From an uncultured Lutimaribacter sp. (GTDB lineage Bacteria; Pseudomonadota; Alphaproteobacteria; Rhodobacterales; Rhodobacteraceae): a stretch of DNA of 64,000 bases. Made by a program: the position numbers and the translations under genes. Positions 45,980 to 56,374 of this stretch are shown piece by piece (within the stretch, counting starts at the first letter, position 1; every line of letters starts with the position of its first letter). The DNA is taken from assembly GCA_913061505.1 (NCBI GenBank), contig CAJXSO010000008.1, forward strand, positions 20,279-84,278, in the 5' to 3' direction. The notes beneath the pieces were generated by a model. It was not told the DNA's origin and ran no database searches. It saw only the letters and a list, made by a program, of their open reading frames with translations.

Positions 45980-46872
45980 AAAAACAGCCCTCCGCCATGG
46001 CCAAAGCCCGCAGGAACGCGCGGTATTTCCTAGAAAACCTTGCGCTGCGCAGTATTTTTGCCCTGCTTTTTGCCCTGCCCTATCCGCGCCGGGTGGCCTT
46101 GATGGGCTGGTTGGCCGCGCAGGTGATTGCGCCTGTCGCGGGCTGGCGGGCGCGCGTGCGGGCCAATCTGGCCCATGTCTGCCCCGAGCTGCCCAAAACC
46201 GAGGTCGAGCGACTGGCGCGCGCGGTGCCCAATAACGCCGGCCGCACCTTGATCGAGATTTATTCGGGCAGCGATTTTGTGGCCCGCGTCAAAGACAGCC
46301 CCATCGAGGGGCCCGGATTGGACGCGCTGGAACAGGCCCGCGCCCAAGGCCGGCCGGTGATTTTGGTGACAGCCCATTTTGGCAATTACGACGTGGCGCG
46401 CGCCGCGCTCAGCGCGCGTGGCCATAATATGGGCGCGCTCTATCGGCGGATGAACAACCCCTATTTCAACCCCCATTACGTGCGCTCGATCGGCAAAATC
46501 GGCCAACCCCTGTTCGAACAGGGCCGCCGCGGCATGGTGCAAATGGTCAAACACCTGCGCGCGGGCGGGGTATTGGGCATTTTAAGCGATGTGTATTTCG
46601 GCAATGGCGTGGCCATGCCCTTTTTTGGCAAACCCGCCATGACATCGCTGGCCACCGCTGAAATGGCGCTGAAATATGATGCTGTGTTGATCCCAACCTT
46701 TGCCATCCGCCAGGACAACGGGCTAGATTTTGTGATCCGCCTAGAGCCGCCTGTGCCCCATAGCGATGCTGTGACCATGACCCAGGCGGTAAATGCCCAG
46801 CTGGAAAGCCTGGTGCGCCAGCATATGGGCCAATGGTTTTGGATCCATCGCCGCTGGAAAAACGTGCGTTAA
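45976..46872 (+). CDS. LpxL/HtrB-like lipid A acyltransferase family protein
   Basis: A 298-residue inner-membrane acyltransferase of the LpxL/HtrB superfamily. The catalytic VTAHFGNYDVARAAL (H-x4-D form, near residues 133-147) and the later LSDVYFGNGVAMPFFGKPA block are present, with an N-terminal hydrophobic anchor (about residues 20-45). By family it adds a secondary fatty acid to the lipid A core. It is coupled to the EamA transporter upstream. Its stop overlaps the convergent DUF1223 gene by 4 nt. Confidence 0.88.
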   Translation: MKKQPSAMAKARRNARYFLENLALRSIFALLFALPYPRRVALMGWLAAQVIAPVAGWRARVRANLAHVCPELPKTEVERLARAVPNNAGRTLIEIYSGSDFVARVKDSPIEGPGLDALEQARAQGRPVILVTAHFGNYDVARAALSARGHNMGALYRRMNNPYFNPHYVRSIGKIGQPLFEQGRRGMVQMVKHLRAGGVLGILSDVYFGNGVAMPFFGKPAMTSLATAEMALKYDAVLIPTFAIRQDNGLDFVIRLEPPVPHSDAVTMTQAVNAQLESLVRQHMGQWFWIHRRWKNVR

Positions 46873-47576
46873 GGCAAAAGCGCTGCGGCCTCGATCTGCC
46901 CTGGCCCCTTGGGCGTGATGGTTTGCACGATCACCGCTGCGGGCAAATCGCCCGATACCGGCTGCGTGATCGCCAAGGGCGCGCGCCCGTCCCATTCGGC
47001 CAGCAACGTCCAATCGCTGACGATATTGACATAGTGCACCCGCTTGCCGGCGTTTTCGCCACGGGCAATATCCACCACCGCATCGGGGCGATAGCGCACC
47101 AGCTGCACCGCCATTGCCCCAGCAACAGGGCCCGTTGGGCGCAGATCGATCTGCACATCATTGCCTTGGCGCACCGCCTTTAGGGCCAGGCTGCGCGGGC
47201 GTTCGGCATGGGCGCGCAGCAGGCGCACCACGTCGGTGATATGGGTGCCAACAACATGGTCTTGGCCATCAACGATCATTTGCGGTGTGTACACGCTGCG
47301 CTGGCCGGCCACACGGGCATAGGCCTTTTGCCGCGCGGTGAATTGCGGCTGGGCAAATTGGTCTTTCCAGCCGATGTAATCCCAGTAATCCACATGCAAC
47401 GCCAGCGCCAGAACGCCCGGTTCTTTGGCCAGCTCTTGCATGAAAGCATCGGCCGGTGGGCAGGCCGAGCAGCCCTGCGAGGTGAATAATTCGACCACCA
47501 CAGGCATTTGTTGGGCTGTGGCCGCGCTACCACCCAAAAATGCGGCGGCTGTAACAAGGGCTTTGAGCAAACGCAT
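46869..47576 (-). CDS. DUF1223 secreted thioredoxin-like protein
   Basis: A 235-residue exported protein of the DUF1223 family. A signal peptide (about residues 1-21, ending SAATAQ) is followed by VVVELFTSQGCSACPPADAF with a CxxC motif like that of thioredoxins, then HVDYWDYIGWKDQFA. The C-terminal half is a beta-rich domain. ATG 47576 starts the signal peptide; the in-frame extension to 47855 is ignored. It is divergent from acnA across a 211-nt spacer. Confidence 0.9.
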   Translation of the reverse strand: MRLLKALVTAAAFLGGSAATAQQMPVVVELFTSQGCSACPPADAFMQELAKEPGVLALALHVDYWDYIGWKDQFAQPQFTARQKAYARVAGQRSVYTPQMIVDGQDHVVGTHITDVVRLLRAHAERPRSLALKAVRQGNDVQIDLRPTGPVAGAMAVQLVRYRPDAVVDIARGENAGKRVHYVNIVSDWTLLAEWDGRAPLAITQPVSGDLPAAVIVQTITPKGPGQIEAAALLP

Positions 47577-47787
47577 TTTGGCCTTTCTTATCGAATCTTG
47601 CCCATCAGGTGTACGGCCTGCGGGCTGAAATAACCAATCAAGGAATTGCGAGACAAGGTGATGCAGACAAGTTGCTGCATTTTTTGTGTGCAACGGTATA
47701 CAATTTGTCACCTGCCCCCTTGATCGCCGTGTCAGGATACGGCAGAAGCAGGCCAGAAATCCACATCCGCACATCACGGAGGCCCCT
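47577..47787 (+). promoter_or_regulatory. Upstream region of acnA
   Basis: This 211-nt spacer contains GTTGC-N14-GCAAC (around 47670-47693) and a TATACAAT-like box (47697-47704). They could be an operator and -10 element for acnA. I cannot name the regulator, and the positions are read by eye. Confidence 0.3.
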
Positions 47788-50478
47788 ATGCCCATTACAG
47801 TCGGACAGGACACCGCCAAAACCCGCAAGACGCTGCAGGTTGGCGACCAAAGCATTGCTTATTACTCGATTCCCGCCGCCCAAGCCGCAGGGCTTGGCGA
47901 TTTCAGCCGCCTGCCGGCCGCGCTGAAAGTGGTGCTGGAAAACCTGCTGCGTTTTGAGGATGGCGGGTTCTCCGTATCGGTTGACGATATCAAGGCCTTT
48001 GGCGATTGGGCCAAGCAAGGCGGCAACAACCCGCGCGAGATTGCCTATCGCCCGGCCCGCGTGTTGATGCAAGATTTCACCGGCGTGCCCGCCGTGGTTG
48101 ACCTGGCCGCCATGCGCGACGGCATCAAGGCACTGGGCGGAAACCCAAAGAAAATCAACCCCTTGGTGCCTGTTGATCTGGTCATCGACCATTCGGTCAT
48201 GATCGACGAGTTCGGCAACCCGCGCGCCTTTCAGAAAAACGTTGATCTGGAATACCAGCGCAACATGGAGCGCTATCAGTTCCTGAAATGGGGCCAAAAC
48301 GCCTTTGACAATTTCCGCGTTGTGCCCCCCGGCACCGGCATCTGCCACCAGGTGAACGTGGAATATCTGGCCCAAACCGTCTGGAGCGATACCGACCAGA
48401 ACGGCGAAACCGTGGCCTACCCCGACACGCTGGTGGGCACCGACAGCCACACAACCATGGTCAACGGCCTGGCCGTGCTGGGCTGGGGCGTGGGCGGCAT
48501 CGAGGCCGAAGCGGCCATGCTGGGCCAGCCGATTTCGATGCTGATTCCCGAAGTTGTGGGTTTCGAGCTGACGGGCGAAATGGTCGAGGGCACCACAGGC
48601 ACCGATTTGGTGCTGAAAGTTGTGGAAATGCTGCGCAAACACGGCGTTGTGGGCAAGTTCGTCGAATTCTACGGCGAGGGCCTGGATAAGCTGCCGCTGG
48701 CGCAGCGTTCGACCATCGCCAATATGGCCCCGGAATATGGCGCCACCTGCGGCTTTTTCCCGATCGATGATGAAACCCTGCGCTATCTGCGCCAAACCGG
48801 CCGCGACGAGGCCCGCGTGGCCCTGGTTGAGGCCTATGCAAAAGAAAACGGGTTCTGGCGCGGTGCGGATTACGCGCCGATCTATTCCTCGACGCTGCAT
48901 CTGGATATGGGCACAATCGTGCCCGCCATTTCCGGCCCCAAACGCCCCCAAGACTACCTGCCGCTGACCAGCGCCAAACAGGCGTTTGCCAACGAGATGG
49001 AAACCAATTTCAAACGGGAACAGGGCAAAGAAGTGCCTGTTGCGGGCGAAGACTATACAATGTCTTCGGGCAAGGTTGTGATTGCGTCGATCACATCATG
49101 CACCAACACCTCGAACCCCTATGTGCTGATCGGCGCGGGCCTGGTGGCGCGCAAAGCCCGCGCGCTGGGGCTGGACCGCAAGCCTTGGGTCAAAACCTCG
49201 CTGGCGCCCGGATCGCAGGTTGTCACCGAATATCTGCAAGCGGCTGGCCTGCAAGAGGATCTAGACGCCATCGGCTTTAACCTGGTGGGCTATGGCTGCA
49301 CCACCTGCATCGGCAACTCGGGCCCGCTGCAGCCTGAAATTTCGGCTGCAATCAACGAAGGCGATCTGGTGGCCACGGCTGTGTTGTCGGGCAACCGCAA
49401 CTTCGAGGGGCGCATTTCCCCCGATGTGCGCGCCAACTATCTGGCCTCGCCGCCGCTGGTGGTGGCCTATGCGATTGCAGGCGATATGAATATCGACCTG
49501 ACATCCGAGCCGATTGGCACCGATAAGGATGGCAATGATGTCTATCTCAAAGACATCTGGCCCACCAACAAAGAGATCGCAGATCTGGTCGATGCCGTGG
49601 TGACACGCGAGGCGTTTTTGAAAAAATACGCCGATGTGTTCAAAGGCGACGAACGCTGGCAGGCGGTAGAAACAACCGACAGCGAAACCTACGATTGGCC
49701 GCCCACCTCGACCTATATCGCCAACCCGCCCTATTTCCAGGGCATGGGCACCGAGAAAGGCGCGATCAGCAATATCAAAGACGCCAAAGTGCTGGCCATC
49801 TTGGGCGATATGATCACCACCGATCACATCTCGCCCGCAGGGTCGTTCAAGGCAACCACCCCGGCTGGGCAATACCTGAGCGACCGCCAAGTGCCGGTGC
49901 AGGATTTCAACAGCTACGGCTCGCGCCGCGGCAATCACCACGTGATGATGCGCGGCACATTTGCCAATATCCGCATCAAAAACGAAATGCTGGATGGGGT
50001 TGAAGGCGGCTACACCAAAGGGCCAGATGGCGCGCAAACCTCGATCTATGACGCCTCGATGGCGCATCAGGCCAATGGCACCCCATTGGTGATTTTTGCA
50101 GGCATCGAATATGGCGCCGGCTCGTCGCGCGACTGGGCGGCAAAGGGCACGGCGTTGCTGGGCGTGAAAGCGGTGATTGCTGAATCGTTCGAGCGTATTC
50201 ACCGCTCGAACCTGGTGGGCATGGGGGTCATTCCCTTTGAATTCACCGGCGGTGACACGCGCAAATCGCTGGGGCTGACAGGTGCGGAAACCGTCAGCAT
50301 CGATGGGCTGGACAGCGTGAAACCGCTGCAGGTGCTACAGGCCACCATCACCTATCCCGATGGCACCACCAAGGTGATTGATGTGAAATGCCGCATCGAT
50401 ACCGCGCCCGAGATCGAATATATCGAAAACGGCGGCGTGCTGCATTACGTGCTGCGCAACCTGGCCAAAGCCTCGTAA
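47788..50478 (+). CDS. acnA: Aconitate hydratase A
   Basis: TCA cycle interconversion of citrate and isocitrate with a [4Fe-4S] cluster. It has 896 residues, normal for AcnA/IRP1-type. The cluster cysteines lie in [12 protein letters not shown] and [12 protein letters not shown]. The swivel domain with [19 protein letters not shown] ([15 protein letters not shown]) and [12 protein letters not shown] is complete. ACGGAGG lies about 7 nt before ATG 47788 (MPITVGQD). It is followed by an intrinsic terminator at 50498-50526. Confidence 0.98.
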   Translation: MPITVGQDTAKTRKTLQVGDQSIAYYSIPAAQAAGLGDFSRLPAALKVVLENLLRFEDGGFSVSVDDIKAFGDWAKQGGNNPREIAYRPARVLMQDFTGVPAVVDLAAMRDGIKALGGNPKKINPLVPVDLVIDHSVMIDEFGNPRAFQKNVDLEYQRNMERYQFLKWGQNAFDNFRVVPPGTGICHQVNVEYLAQTVWSDTDQNGETVAYPDTLVGTDSHTTMVNGLAVLGWGVGGIEAEAAMLGQPISMLIPEVVGFELTGEMVEGTTGTDLVLKVVEMLRKHGVVGKFVEFYGEGLDKLPLAQRSTIANMAPEYGATCGFFPIDDETLRYLRQTGRDEARVALVEAYAKENGFWRGADYAPIYSSTLHLDMGTIVPAISGPKRPQDYLPLTSAKQAFANEMETNFKREQGKEVPVAGEDYTMSSGKVVIASITSCTNTSNPYVLIGAGLVARKARALGLDRKPWVKTSLAPGSQVVTEYLQAAGLQEDLDAIGFNLVGYGCTTCIGNSGPLQPEISAAINEGDLVATAVLSGNRNFEGRISPDVRANYLASPPLVVAYAIAGDMNIDLTSEPIGTDKDGNDVYLKDIWPTNKEIADLVDAVVTREAFLKKYADVFKGDERWQAVETTDSETYDWPPTSTYIANPPYFQGMGTEKGAISNIKDAKVLAILGDMITTDHISPAGSFKATTPAGQYLSDRQVPVQDFNSYGSRRGNHHVMMRGTFANIRIKNEMLDGVEGGYTKGPDGAQTSIYDASMAHQANGTPLVIFAGIEYGAGSSRDWAAKGTALLGVKAVIAESFERIHRSNLVGMGVIPFEFTGGDTRKSLGLTGAETVSIDGLDSVKPLQVLQATITYPDGTTKVIDVKCRIDTAPEIEYIENGGVLHYVLRNLAKAS

Positions 50479-50497
50479 GCGGCTGCGACAGAGCATG

Positions 50498-50526
50498 AAA
50501 AAGGCGCCTCTCGGGGCGCCTTTTTT
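50498..50526. terminator. Terminator after acnA
   Basis: AAAAAGGCGCC (50498-50508) pairs with GGCGCCTTTTTT (50515-50526) around a 6-nt loop. The symmetric A and T tracts let it work for acnA and for the convergent ccmG. Confidence 0.92.
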
Positions 50527-50553
50527 CTTGCCGTGCCATCGCTTGCGCTGGGG

Positions 50554-51093
50554 TTATTTCGCTTGCGCGGCCTGAATGGCTGGCAGCAATGTATCGGTCA
50601 CGGTGCGCTGGGTAATGGGGCCCGCGTGGCGCATGATAATATTGCCCTGCCCATCCACCACATAGGTTTCCGGCACGCCATAGACGCCCCAGTTGATGGC
50701 CATGCGCCCCTCGGGATCGGCGCCAAGTGCGGCATAGGGGTTGCCCAGCTCGGCCAGGAATTTCAGCGCAGCTTCGGGTTTGTCTTTGTAATTCACCCCC
50801 AAAATCGGAATGCCAGACTGCGCCATTTGTTCCAGATTGGGGTGCTCAACGCGGCAGGGCGCACACCAGCTGGCCCAGAAATTGACCAGTTTCACCTGCC
50901 CGTCGCGCAGGCTGGCATCTTGGAAAGGCTGTTTTTGGCCCAAGGGCTGCAGCTGCACAGCAGGCGCCGGTTTGCCCGCCAGCGCTGTGGGCAGCGCATC
51001 TGGATCATCGCGCATCATGGCCAGGCCAAACATCAGCGCAAGCCCGGCAAAAATCACCGGCGGCGCCATCATCAGGGGGCTGAACTTAGCCAT
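50554..51093 (-). CDS. ccmG: Thiol-disulfide oxidoreductase CcmG/DsbE
   Basis: Periplasmic, membrane-anchored thioredoxin-like protein that keeps the apocytochrome CXXCH cysteines reduced during heme attachment. It has 179 residues. The N-terminal anchor (about residues 8-26) is followed by a thioredoxin fold with the active site NFWASWCAPCRVEHPNL and the CcmG-specific YGVPETYVVDGQG near the end. It overlaps the ccmD stop region and is the last gene of ccmA-B-C-D-G, all overlapping or nearly so. Confidence 0.95.
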   Translation of the reverse strand: MAKFSPLMMAPPVIFAGLALMFGLAMMRDDPDALPTALAGKPAPAVQLQPLGQKQPFQDASLRDGQVKLVNFWASWCAPCRVEHPNLEQMAQSGIPILGVNYKDKPEAALKFLAELGNPYAALGADPEGRMAINWGVYGVPETYVVDGQGNIIMRHAGPITQRTVTDTLLPAIQAAQAK

Positions 51094-51244
51094 CGCGGCG
51101 CACCCGCTGTTCGATATCGGTCAATTCGCGGCGCGTCTTGCGCGCGCGCCATACCGACATGGCCACCAGCACAACCAACAACGCAATCGACACGGCATAA
51201 GACGACAAAACCGCCTGCGCGTATTTTCCCAAATCTGGCATCAT
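51086..51244 (-). CDS. ccmD: Heme exporter protein CcmD
   Basis: ATG 51244 to TAA 51086-51088 gives 52 residues (start ATGATG, so 51241 is an alternative). The product has one membrane segment (about residues 14-32, LSSYAVSIALLVVLVAMSVW) then a basic tail WRARKTRRELTDIEQR, the classic CcmD layout. CcmD holds the CcmABC complex and releases holo-CcmE. Its start overlaps the ccmC stop (ATGA), and its end overlaps the ccmG start. Confidence 0.93.
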   Translation of the reverse strand: MMPDLGKYAQAVLSSYAVSIALLVVLVAMSVWRARKTRRELTDIEQRVRRDG

Positions 51245-51972
51245 TGCAACCGCTCCCGTGCGATCAACGCGCGCATGCGGCGCGCACGAATTTCCGTTTG
51301 CGTGCGCAAAAACACCAGCGCCACAAACAACAACACAAACCCCGCGATCGACACCAACAGCGGGTGGTAGAAGACATCAGCCACGTTTTCCTCTTTGTCC
51401 AACGACAGCGAGGCCCCCTGATGCAGGCCCTGGTTCCAAAAATTCACCGCATAGCGGCTGAGCACGGCAAAGACAGACCCGACAATGCACAAAACCGAGG
51501 TTAAATCGGCGGCAGTATCGTCGTTTTCGATGGCCGACCACAGCGCCATATAGCCCAGGTAGAACAAAAACAGGATCAAAAACGATGTCAGCCGCGGGTC
51601 CCAGGCCCACCACGTGCCCCACATCGGCTGGCCCCAAATGGCCCCTGTGGCCAGCGCAATCACCGTCATCATAGCCCCCACGGGGGCTGCGGCGCGGGCG
51701 GCCAGTGCCGATACATGATGGCGCCGCACGATCCAGATCAGCGAGGCCACCAGCATCATCATCCAGGCATTGATCGCCATCAGCGCGGCGGGCACATGCA
51801 GATAAATGATTTTTACGGTCGAGCCTTGCTTGTAATCATCAGGCGTAAAGAAAAACCCCCAAACCAGGCCCACCACCAAACACAGCAACGCCGTAACGCT
51901 TAACCAAGGCAGCAGCCTATCGGTGGTTTCGATAAATTTCTTGGGGTTTGCATATTCCCAGATCGACGCCAT
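51241..51972 (-). CDS. ccmC: Heme exporter protein CcmC
   Basis: Six-helix inner-membrane protein that delivers heme to CcmE. It has 243 residues. The heme-handling Trp-rich motif MWGTWWAWDPRLTSF (near residue 120) and flanking histidines (IIYLHVPAALMA and the later FYHPLLVSIAG) are present. GGAGGGA precedes ATG 51972; an in-frame ATG at 52002 is less likely. It lies between ccmB, 45 nt upstream, and ccmD, which overlaps it. Confidence 0.96.
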   Translation of the reverse strand: MASIWEYANPKKFIETTDRLLPWLSVTALLCLVVGLVWGFFFTPDDYKQGSTVKIIYLHVPAALMAINAWMMMLVASLIWIVRRHHVSALAARAAAPVGAMMTVIALATGAIWGQPMWGTWWAWDPRLTSFLILFLFYLGYMALWSAIENDDTAADLTSVLCIVGSVFAVLSRYAVNFWNQGLHQGASLSLDKEENVADVFYHPLLVSIAGFVLLFVALVFLRTQTEIRARRMRALIARERLQ

Positions 51973-52017
51973 AAATTCCCTCCAGATCATGCCGGGCGGC
52001 ATGATATTTCCATCCCC

Positions 52018-52674
52018 TCAGCGCAGGTTCACCCTTAGTACCGCAGCCGATGCAAAAGGCAAAAGCGCGATCGTGCCGCAGGTGATACCCGCCAGCATCA
52101 ATAGCGGGGTTGCGATCTCCATACCCATCGCGCCCCGGCGTGCCACCTCGGCGCCGAAAATCAATGTAGGCACGTATAGCGGCAAAACCAGAAGCGACAG
52201 CAACAAACCGCCGCGCTTTAACCCAACGGTCAGCGCCGCGCCAAATGTGCCGATCACCGACAGGGCCGGCGTGCCCAGGCCCAGCGACCAGATCAGCGGC
52301 CAAATACCCGCCTGAGGCAGGTTCAACAGCACCCCCAGCACAGGGGCTGCCAGCACCAAGGGCAAGCCGGTGGTCAGCCAATGCGCCAGCGCCTTAACGC
52401 TGGCCACCCCCTCCATCGGCAGGGGGCTGGTGGCCAGCAGATCAAGGCTACCATCCTCCCAATCGAGGGCAAAAATGCGATCCAACGACAGCAGGCAGGC
52501 CAGCAGCGCCCCCACCCATAAAATGCCCGGCGCAATCGCCGAAAGCTGCCCCATCTCGGGGCCAACGCCAAAGGGCACCAAAACCACAACGATCAGAAAA
52601 AACGACAACCCCAGGCCAAAGCCACCGCCGGCGCGGGTGCCCAGTTTCAAATCGCGGATCAGCAAAGCAATCAC
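52018..52674 (-). CDS. ccmB: Heme exporter protein CcmB
   Basis: Permease subunit of the CcmAB ATPase that releases heme-loaded CcmE from CcmC. It has 218 residues and six hydrophobic segments. The family block [21 protein letters not shown] (about residues 68-88) is clear. Its start is GTG 52674, overlapping the ccmA stop as GTGA, a sign of translational coupling. Confidence 0.94.
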   Translation of the reverse strand: MIALLIRDLKLGTRAGGGFGLGLSFFLIVVVLVPFGVGPEMGQLSAIAPGILWVGALLACLLSLDRIFALDWEDGSLDLLATSPLPMEGVASVKALAHWLTTGLPLVLAAPVLGVLLNLPQAGIWPLIWSLGLGTPALSVIGTFGAALTVGLKRGGLLLSLLVLPLYVPTLIFGAEVARRGAMGMEIATPLLMLAGITCGTIALLPFASAAVLRVNLR

Positions 52675-53288
52675 AAGAAAGCCCCATCAAAATCGTCTGG
52701 GCTAGGCGGGCGGGCACGAAACGGCGCCACATCCAGCACCTGCGCTTCGGCCAGGCCCAAATCGATATGGGTGGCCAACAGGGCCATGCCACCTTGGGCC
52801 AAATGCGCGCGCACAGCGCTGGCAAACATGGCCACCGCATCCACATCAAGCGATACGGTCGGCTCGTCCAGCACCCACACCGGGCGCCCTGTTACCACCA
52901 TACGCGCCAGGCCCAGACGCCGTTTTTGCCCCGCCGATAGATTGCCCGCCGCACGCGCTGCCAAGGGCTGTAGGTTAAACGCCTCGAGCGCCGGCTGAAC
53001 GCCCTGCGTGCCAAACACGCGCGCCCAAAATTCCAGGTTTTCCTGCACGCTTAACGTGGCTTTTATACCATCGGCATGGCCGGCATAGGCCATCGCATCG
53101 CGGTCCAGCCCGATATGGCCCGCCAAAGGCGGCTGCAGCCCGGCCAAGGTGCGCAACAGCGTGGTTTTGCCCGCCCCATTGGGCCCGCGCAGAACCAGCG
53201 CCGCACCGGCCGATAGCTGAAAACCGACACCTTCCAGCACCGGCACACCCCCACGGGCCACAGCAAGATCGCGCACGATTAATTCCAT
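52671..53288 (-). CDS. ccmA: Heme exporter ATP-binding protein CcmA
   Basis: ABC ATPase of the CcmAB complex, cytoplasmic. It has 205 residues. Walker A is [19 protein letters not shown], the signature is [15 protein letters not shown], and Walker B is [15 protein letters not shown] 53288 ([10 protein letters not shown]) is the family start. First gene of ccmA-B-C-D-G. The spacer to the DctD-like gene is 82 nt. Confidence 0.95.
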   Translation of the reverse strand: MELIVRDLAVARGGVPVLEGVGFQLSAGAALVLRGPNGAGKTTLLRTLAGLQPPLAGHIGLDRDAMAYAGHADGIKATLSVQENLEFWARVFGTQGVQPALEAFNLQPLAARAAGNLSAGQKRRLGLARMVVTGRPVWVLDEPTVSLDVDAVAMFASAVRAHLAQGGMALLATHIDLGLAEAQVLDVAPFRARPPSPDDFDGAFL

Positions 53289-53370
53289 GGCACTGGGCTT
53301 AACCCATGTTTGCGCGGCGGAAAAGCACCATATGCGCCGCGCACCCGGGCGACATAGCGGCGCAGGGGGC

Positions 53371-54603
53371 CTAGCGAAAATCGTCGGGCCGCAGCCCATA
53401 GCGCGCCAATTTATCGTAAAAGGTTTTGCGCGGCAGCTTCAGCCGCTCGGCCGCCACTGCGGCGCGCCCCTCGGCCCGGCTGAGCGCGGCAATCAAAAGC
53501 GAGCGTTCGACCCGCGCCATTTGATCGGCCAGGCCCAGATCGGTATCGGCGCGGTCTTGCTCGACCGCCAGCCCAAGGGCAAAACGCATGGCCGCGCTCA
53601 TCAATGCGCGCGCATTGCCCGGCCAATCGCGCGCCATCAGCCCGGCAATCACCTGCGGCGTAATTTCCGGCGCCCTTAGCCCCGCCTGTTCACAGGCTTG
53701 GGCCACGTAATGGCGAAAGAGCACGGGAATATCCTCGGGGCGTTCGGCCAAAGCAGGAATGCGCACGCGCATCACATCGAGGCGATAAAACAGATCGGGC
53801 ATCACCCGGCCATCGGCCACGGCCTGCTCTAGATCGGTGCTGGCCCCGGCAATCAGCCGGGTTTGCAGGCCCGCCTCGAGCCGATCGAGCACGTGAAACT
53901 GGGTTTCGGGCGGCAGATTGGCCAATTCATCCAAAAACAGCGCACCGCCAGCCGCATGCAGGCAGGCATCTGCAAATGTTTCCGGGTCAAGCCCTGCTGC
54001 CGCGCGTTTGACAAACGGGCCCTTGGCATGGGCCGAGCACAGATGCACCACCTCGGCCACTTTTGATATGCCGCTGCCGGGTGGGCCGCAGACCAAAACC
54101 TCGGCCTGGGTTTGGGCCACCATACGCACCCGTGCGCGTAAATCATCGGCCTGTGACGAGGTGCCAAAAAGCAGCCGCGCTGCGGGATCACCTGCCTCGA
54201 GCTGGGCTTTCAACAGGCGGTTTTCCAATACCAGGGCCCGGGTTTTCAGCGCCCGTTCGACCTCGGCCAGCAGATCATTGGCCGGGCATGGCTTTTCCAA
54301 AAACCCAAAGGCGCCCTGCCCCATGGCACGCACCGCCATGGGGATATCGCCCTCGCCGGTCAGCAAGATCACCGGCAATTCGGCATCAATGCCCTGTGCA
54401 AAGCTTAACAGATGAAACCCATCGCGCCCCGGCATGCGGATATCTGACAAGATTACGCCATCGAAACTGGCGCTGATGTGATCTTTCGCCTCGATGAAAC
54501 TGCCCGCGGCAATGGGCTGCAAATTGCCCAATTCCAGCGTTTGCACCAAGGCGCCCCGCACGGCGGCATCATCATCAACCACCAAAACCTTATGCAGGCT
54601 CAT
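53371..54603 (-). CDS. dctD: DctD-type response regulator with degenerate AAA+ domain
   Basis: A 410-residue NtrC-family regulator. The receiver (about residues 1-120) has its phospho-acceptor Asp54 in [12 protein letters not shown]. The AAA+ domain (about residues 145-340) is eroded: Walker A reads GPPGSGIS with Ile179 where Lys should be. The stretch that normally carries GAFTGA between Walker A and Walker B (LFLDEL, 222-227) is missing. The Fis-type HTH tail ([26 protein letters not shown]) is intact. It overlaps dctB as ATGA. It probably binds DNA but cannot drive sigma-54 open-complex formation. Confidence 0.85.
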   Translation of the reverse strand: MSLHKVLVVDDDAAVRGALVQTLELGNLQPIAAGSFIEAKDHISASFDGVILSDIRMPGRDGFHLLSFAQGIDAELPVILLTGEGDIPMAVRAMGQGAFGFLEKPCPANDLLAEVERALKTRALVLENRLLKAQLEAGDPAARLLFGTSSQADDLRARVRMVAQTQAEVLVCGPPGSGISKVAEVVHLCSAHAKGPFVKRAAAGLDPETFADACLHAAGGALFLDELANLPPETQFHVLDRLEAGLQTRLIAGASTDLEQAVADGRVMPDLFYRLDVMRVRIPALAERPEDIPVLFRHYVAQACEQAGLRAPEITPQVIAGLMARDWPGNARALMSAAMRFALGLAVEQDRADTDLGLADQMARVERSLLIAALSRAEGRAAVAAERLKLPRKTFYDKLARYGLRPDDFR

Positions 54604-56321
54604 GCCGCTTGTTCCTCGTTCCATGGCTCTAGCTCTACCGTGAATTCTGCCCCCTCAGGGCCGTTGGCACCACGGATTTTCCCCCCAAAGCTTTGCACCA
54701 AACCATAAGAAATAGACAGGCCCAACCCCATGCCTTGCGCCGCCCCCACGGCCTTGGTGGTGTAAAACGGGTCAAAGATTTTATCGGGCTCTTCGATGCC
54801 GGGGCCGGTATCTGCGATACGCAACCGCACGGGGCTGCCGGCCTCGACCAAGATTGTAATGCGCCGCTGCGTGGCATCGGCCATGGCATCGGCGGCATTG
54901 CCCAGCAAATTCACCAGCACCTGGCCCAGCCGCACCTCGCCCCCGCGCACCCATATGGGCCCCGAGGGGCGATGCCAATTGACCAAAATGCCGTCTTGGC
55001 GCAGGCGCGGCGCCAGCAAATCAAGCGCCGTTTCCACCACCGCCACGATATCGACCCGGCCCATCGGTTCGGCCTCGTTGCGGGCAAAGGCGCGCAGGTT
55101 TTTGATGATCCGCGCCGCCCGCGCGGCCAAGGCCGATATGCGGCCCAAGTTTTCGGCAGCCAGCTCGGGCTTGCCGCGCTCTAACACCATCGCACCATTT
55201 TCGGCATATTGCTGAATGGCCATCAAAGGCTGGTTCAATTCGTGGCTGATGCCCGCGCTCATTTGCCCAAGCGCCGAAAGCTTGCCCGCCTGCACCAAAT
55301 CGCTTTGCGCCTTTTTCAGCGCCGCTTCGGCCGCGATCCGTTCTGCCACCTCGCGCAAAAGCTGCGCATTGGTTTCGCTTAGCTCTGCCGTGCGTTCGGC
55401 CACCCGCCCCTCCAGCCGGGCATTGGCCTGCGCCAAAACCCGCCGCCGGCCTGTCAGCCAAAACAGCAGCACGCCAAAGGCCATCAAAAGCGCCGCCAGT
55501 GCCGCCGCTTGCAACGCAGCCAAGCGCCGCGCCGGGCTGACATCGATCAGCGCCTGCGCCACCATCCCAATCACCGGCAGATCGCGTTGCAGGTGCAGCG
55601 CATGGCCCGGCACATAGGGCGACCAGTTTTCCACCCAAATATCATGCGGGCCCACCTGGCGCAGTTCGAAATCTAATGTGCTGTCTTGGTGCGGGCGCAG
55701 CCCCTGCCCCTCTTGGCGCCAAAACAGCAGCTCGGAGCGGTTCGAGATAAACACCTCGCCGCTGCGGTCGGTGAAAAACACCACCGGGCGCCCACCGCGC
55801 CATTCGGCCTCGACCCGGTCGATATTAGCCACAACAATCAGCGCCCCCGAGACCGCACCGCTGGCGTCAAAACGCGGCGCGGCAAAATAATAGGCGCGCA
55901 AGGCGGCATCGCCAATCACCCCATGCGCCTCGCCCAGCGCGCCCTGCATGGCGCGCTGAAAATAGCGGGTTTGCGCCACATCGGGCCCGATAATGCCATT
56001 GGCGCTGGCCAAGACACGGCCCTGGCGGTTGACCAACATCATATCCAAGGCCGCGGTTTTATCGGCGGCCGCCTGCAACAGCGCCTGCGCCCCCTGGCCC
56101 ATCAAGGCCGGGTGATCCGCCATCAAAACGGCCATTTGCTGATAAAGCTGCAACTGGCCCGTCAGGCGATCGGCGGCCAATGACAAATCGGCCTCGCCGC
56201 GCTGCGCCAATTGATCGAGTGCGCGCAAATAGCCATAGCTCCATACCGCAGCGGCGGCCCCAGCCACCACCACCAGATAAAGCGCAAAAGCCGCGCGAGG
56301 AAAAAACCGATCTGCCCGCAT
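54600..56321 (-). CDS. dctB: DctB-type sensor histidine kinase
   Basis: A 573-residue membrane sensor for C4-dicarboxylates by homology. Two membrane segments (about residues 8-28 and 270-290) flank a periplasmic double-CACHE sensor. The H box is QMSAGISHELNQPLMAIQQYAENG, with the phospho-acceptor His; the N and G boxes (NLLGNAADAM, DTGPGIEEPDKIF, GMGLGLSISYGLVQ) are intact. ATG 56321 is taken as start; GTG 56327 is possible. It forms an operon with the degenerate regulator gene. No dctP, dctQ or dctM transporter genes lie nearby. Confidence 0.9.
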   Translation of the reverse strand: MRADRFFPRAAFALYLVVVAGAAAAVWSYGYLRALDQLAQRGEADLSLAADRLTGQLQLYQQMAVLMADHPALMGQGAQALLQAAADKTAALDMMLVNRQGRVLASANGIIGPDVAQTRYFQRAMQGALGEAHGVIGDAALRAYYFAAPRFDASGAVSGALIVVANIDRVEAEWRGGRPVVFFTDRSGEVFISNRSELLFWRQEGQGLRPHQDSTLDFELRQVGPHDIWVENWSPYVPGHALHLQRDLPVIGMVAQALIDVSPARRLAALQAAALAALLMAFGVLLFWLTGRRRVLAQANARLEGRVAERTAELSETNAQLLREVAERIAAEAALKKAQSDLVQAGKLSALGQMSAGISHELNQPLMAIQQYAENGAMVLERGKPELAAENLGRISALAARAARIIKNLRAFARNEAEPMGRVDIVAVVETALDLLAPRLRQDGILVNWHRPSGPIWVRGGEVRLGQVLVNLLGNAADAMADATQRRITILVEAGSPVRLRIADTGPGIEEPDKIFDPFYTTKAVGAAQGMGLGLSISYGLVQSFGGKIRGANGPEGAEFTVELEPWNEEQAA

Positions 56322-56374
56322 GCGCACAATCTGCCTGTTTTTCAGCGCCTTGGCCAGCGCTGCTTGGCCATGTG

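Noticed and set aside
47638..48951. Long antisense frame over acnA
   Set aside because: His/Gln-rich product of the kind seen opposite real GC-rich genes, with no family signature.
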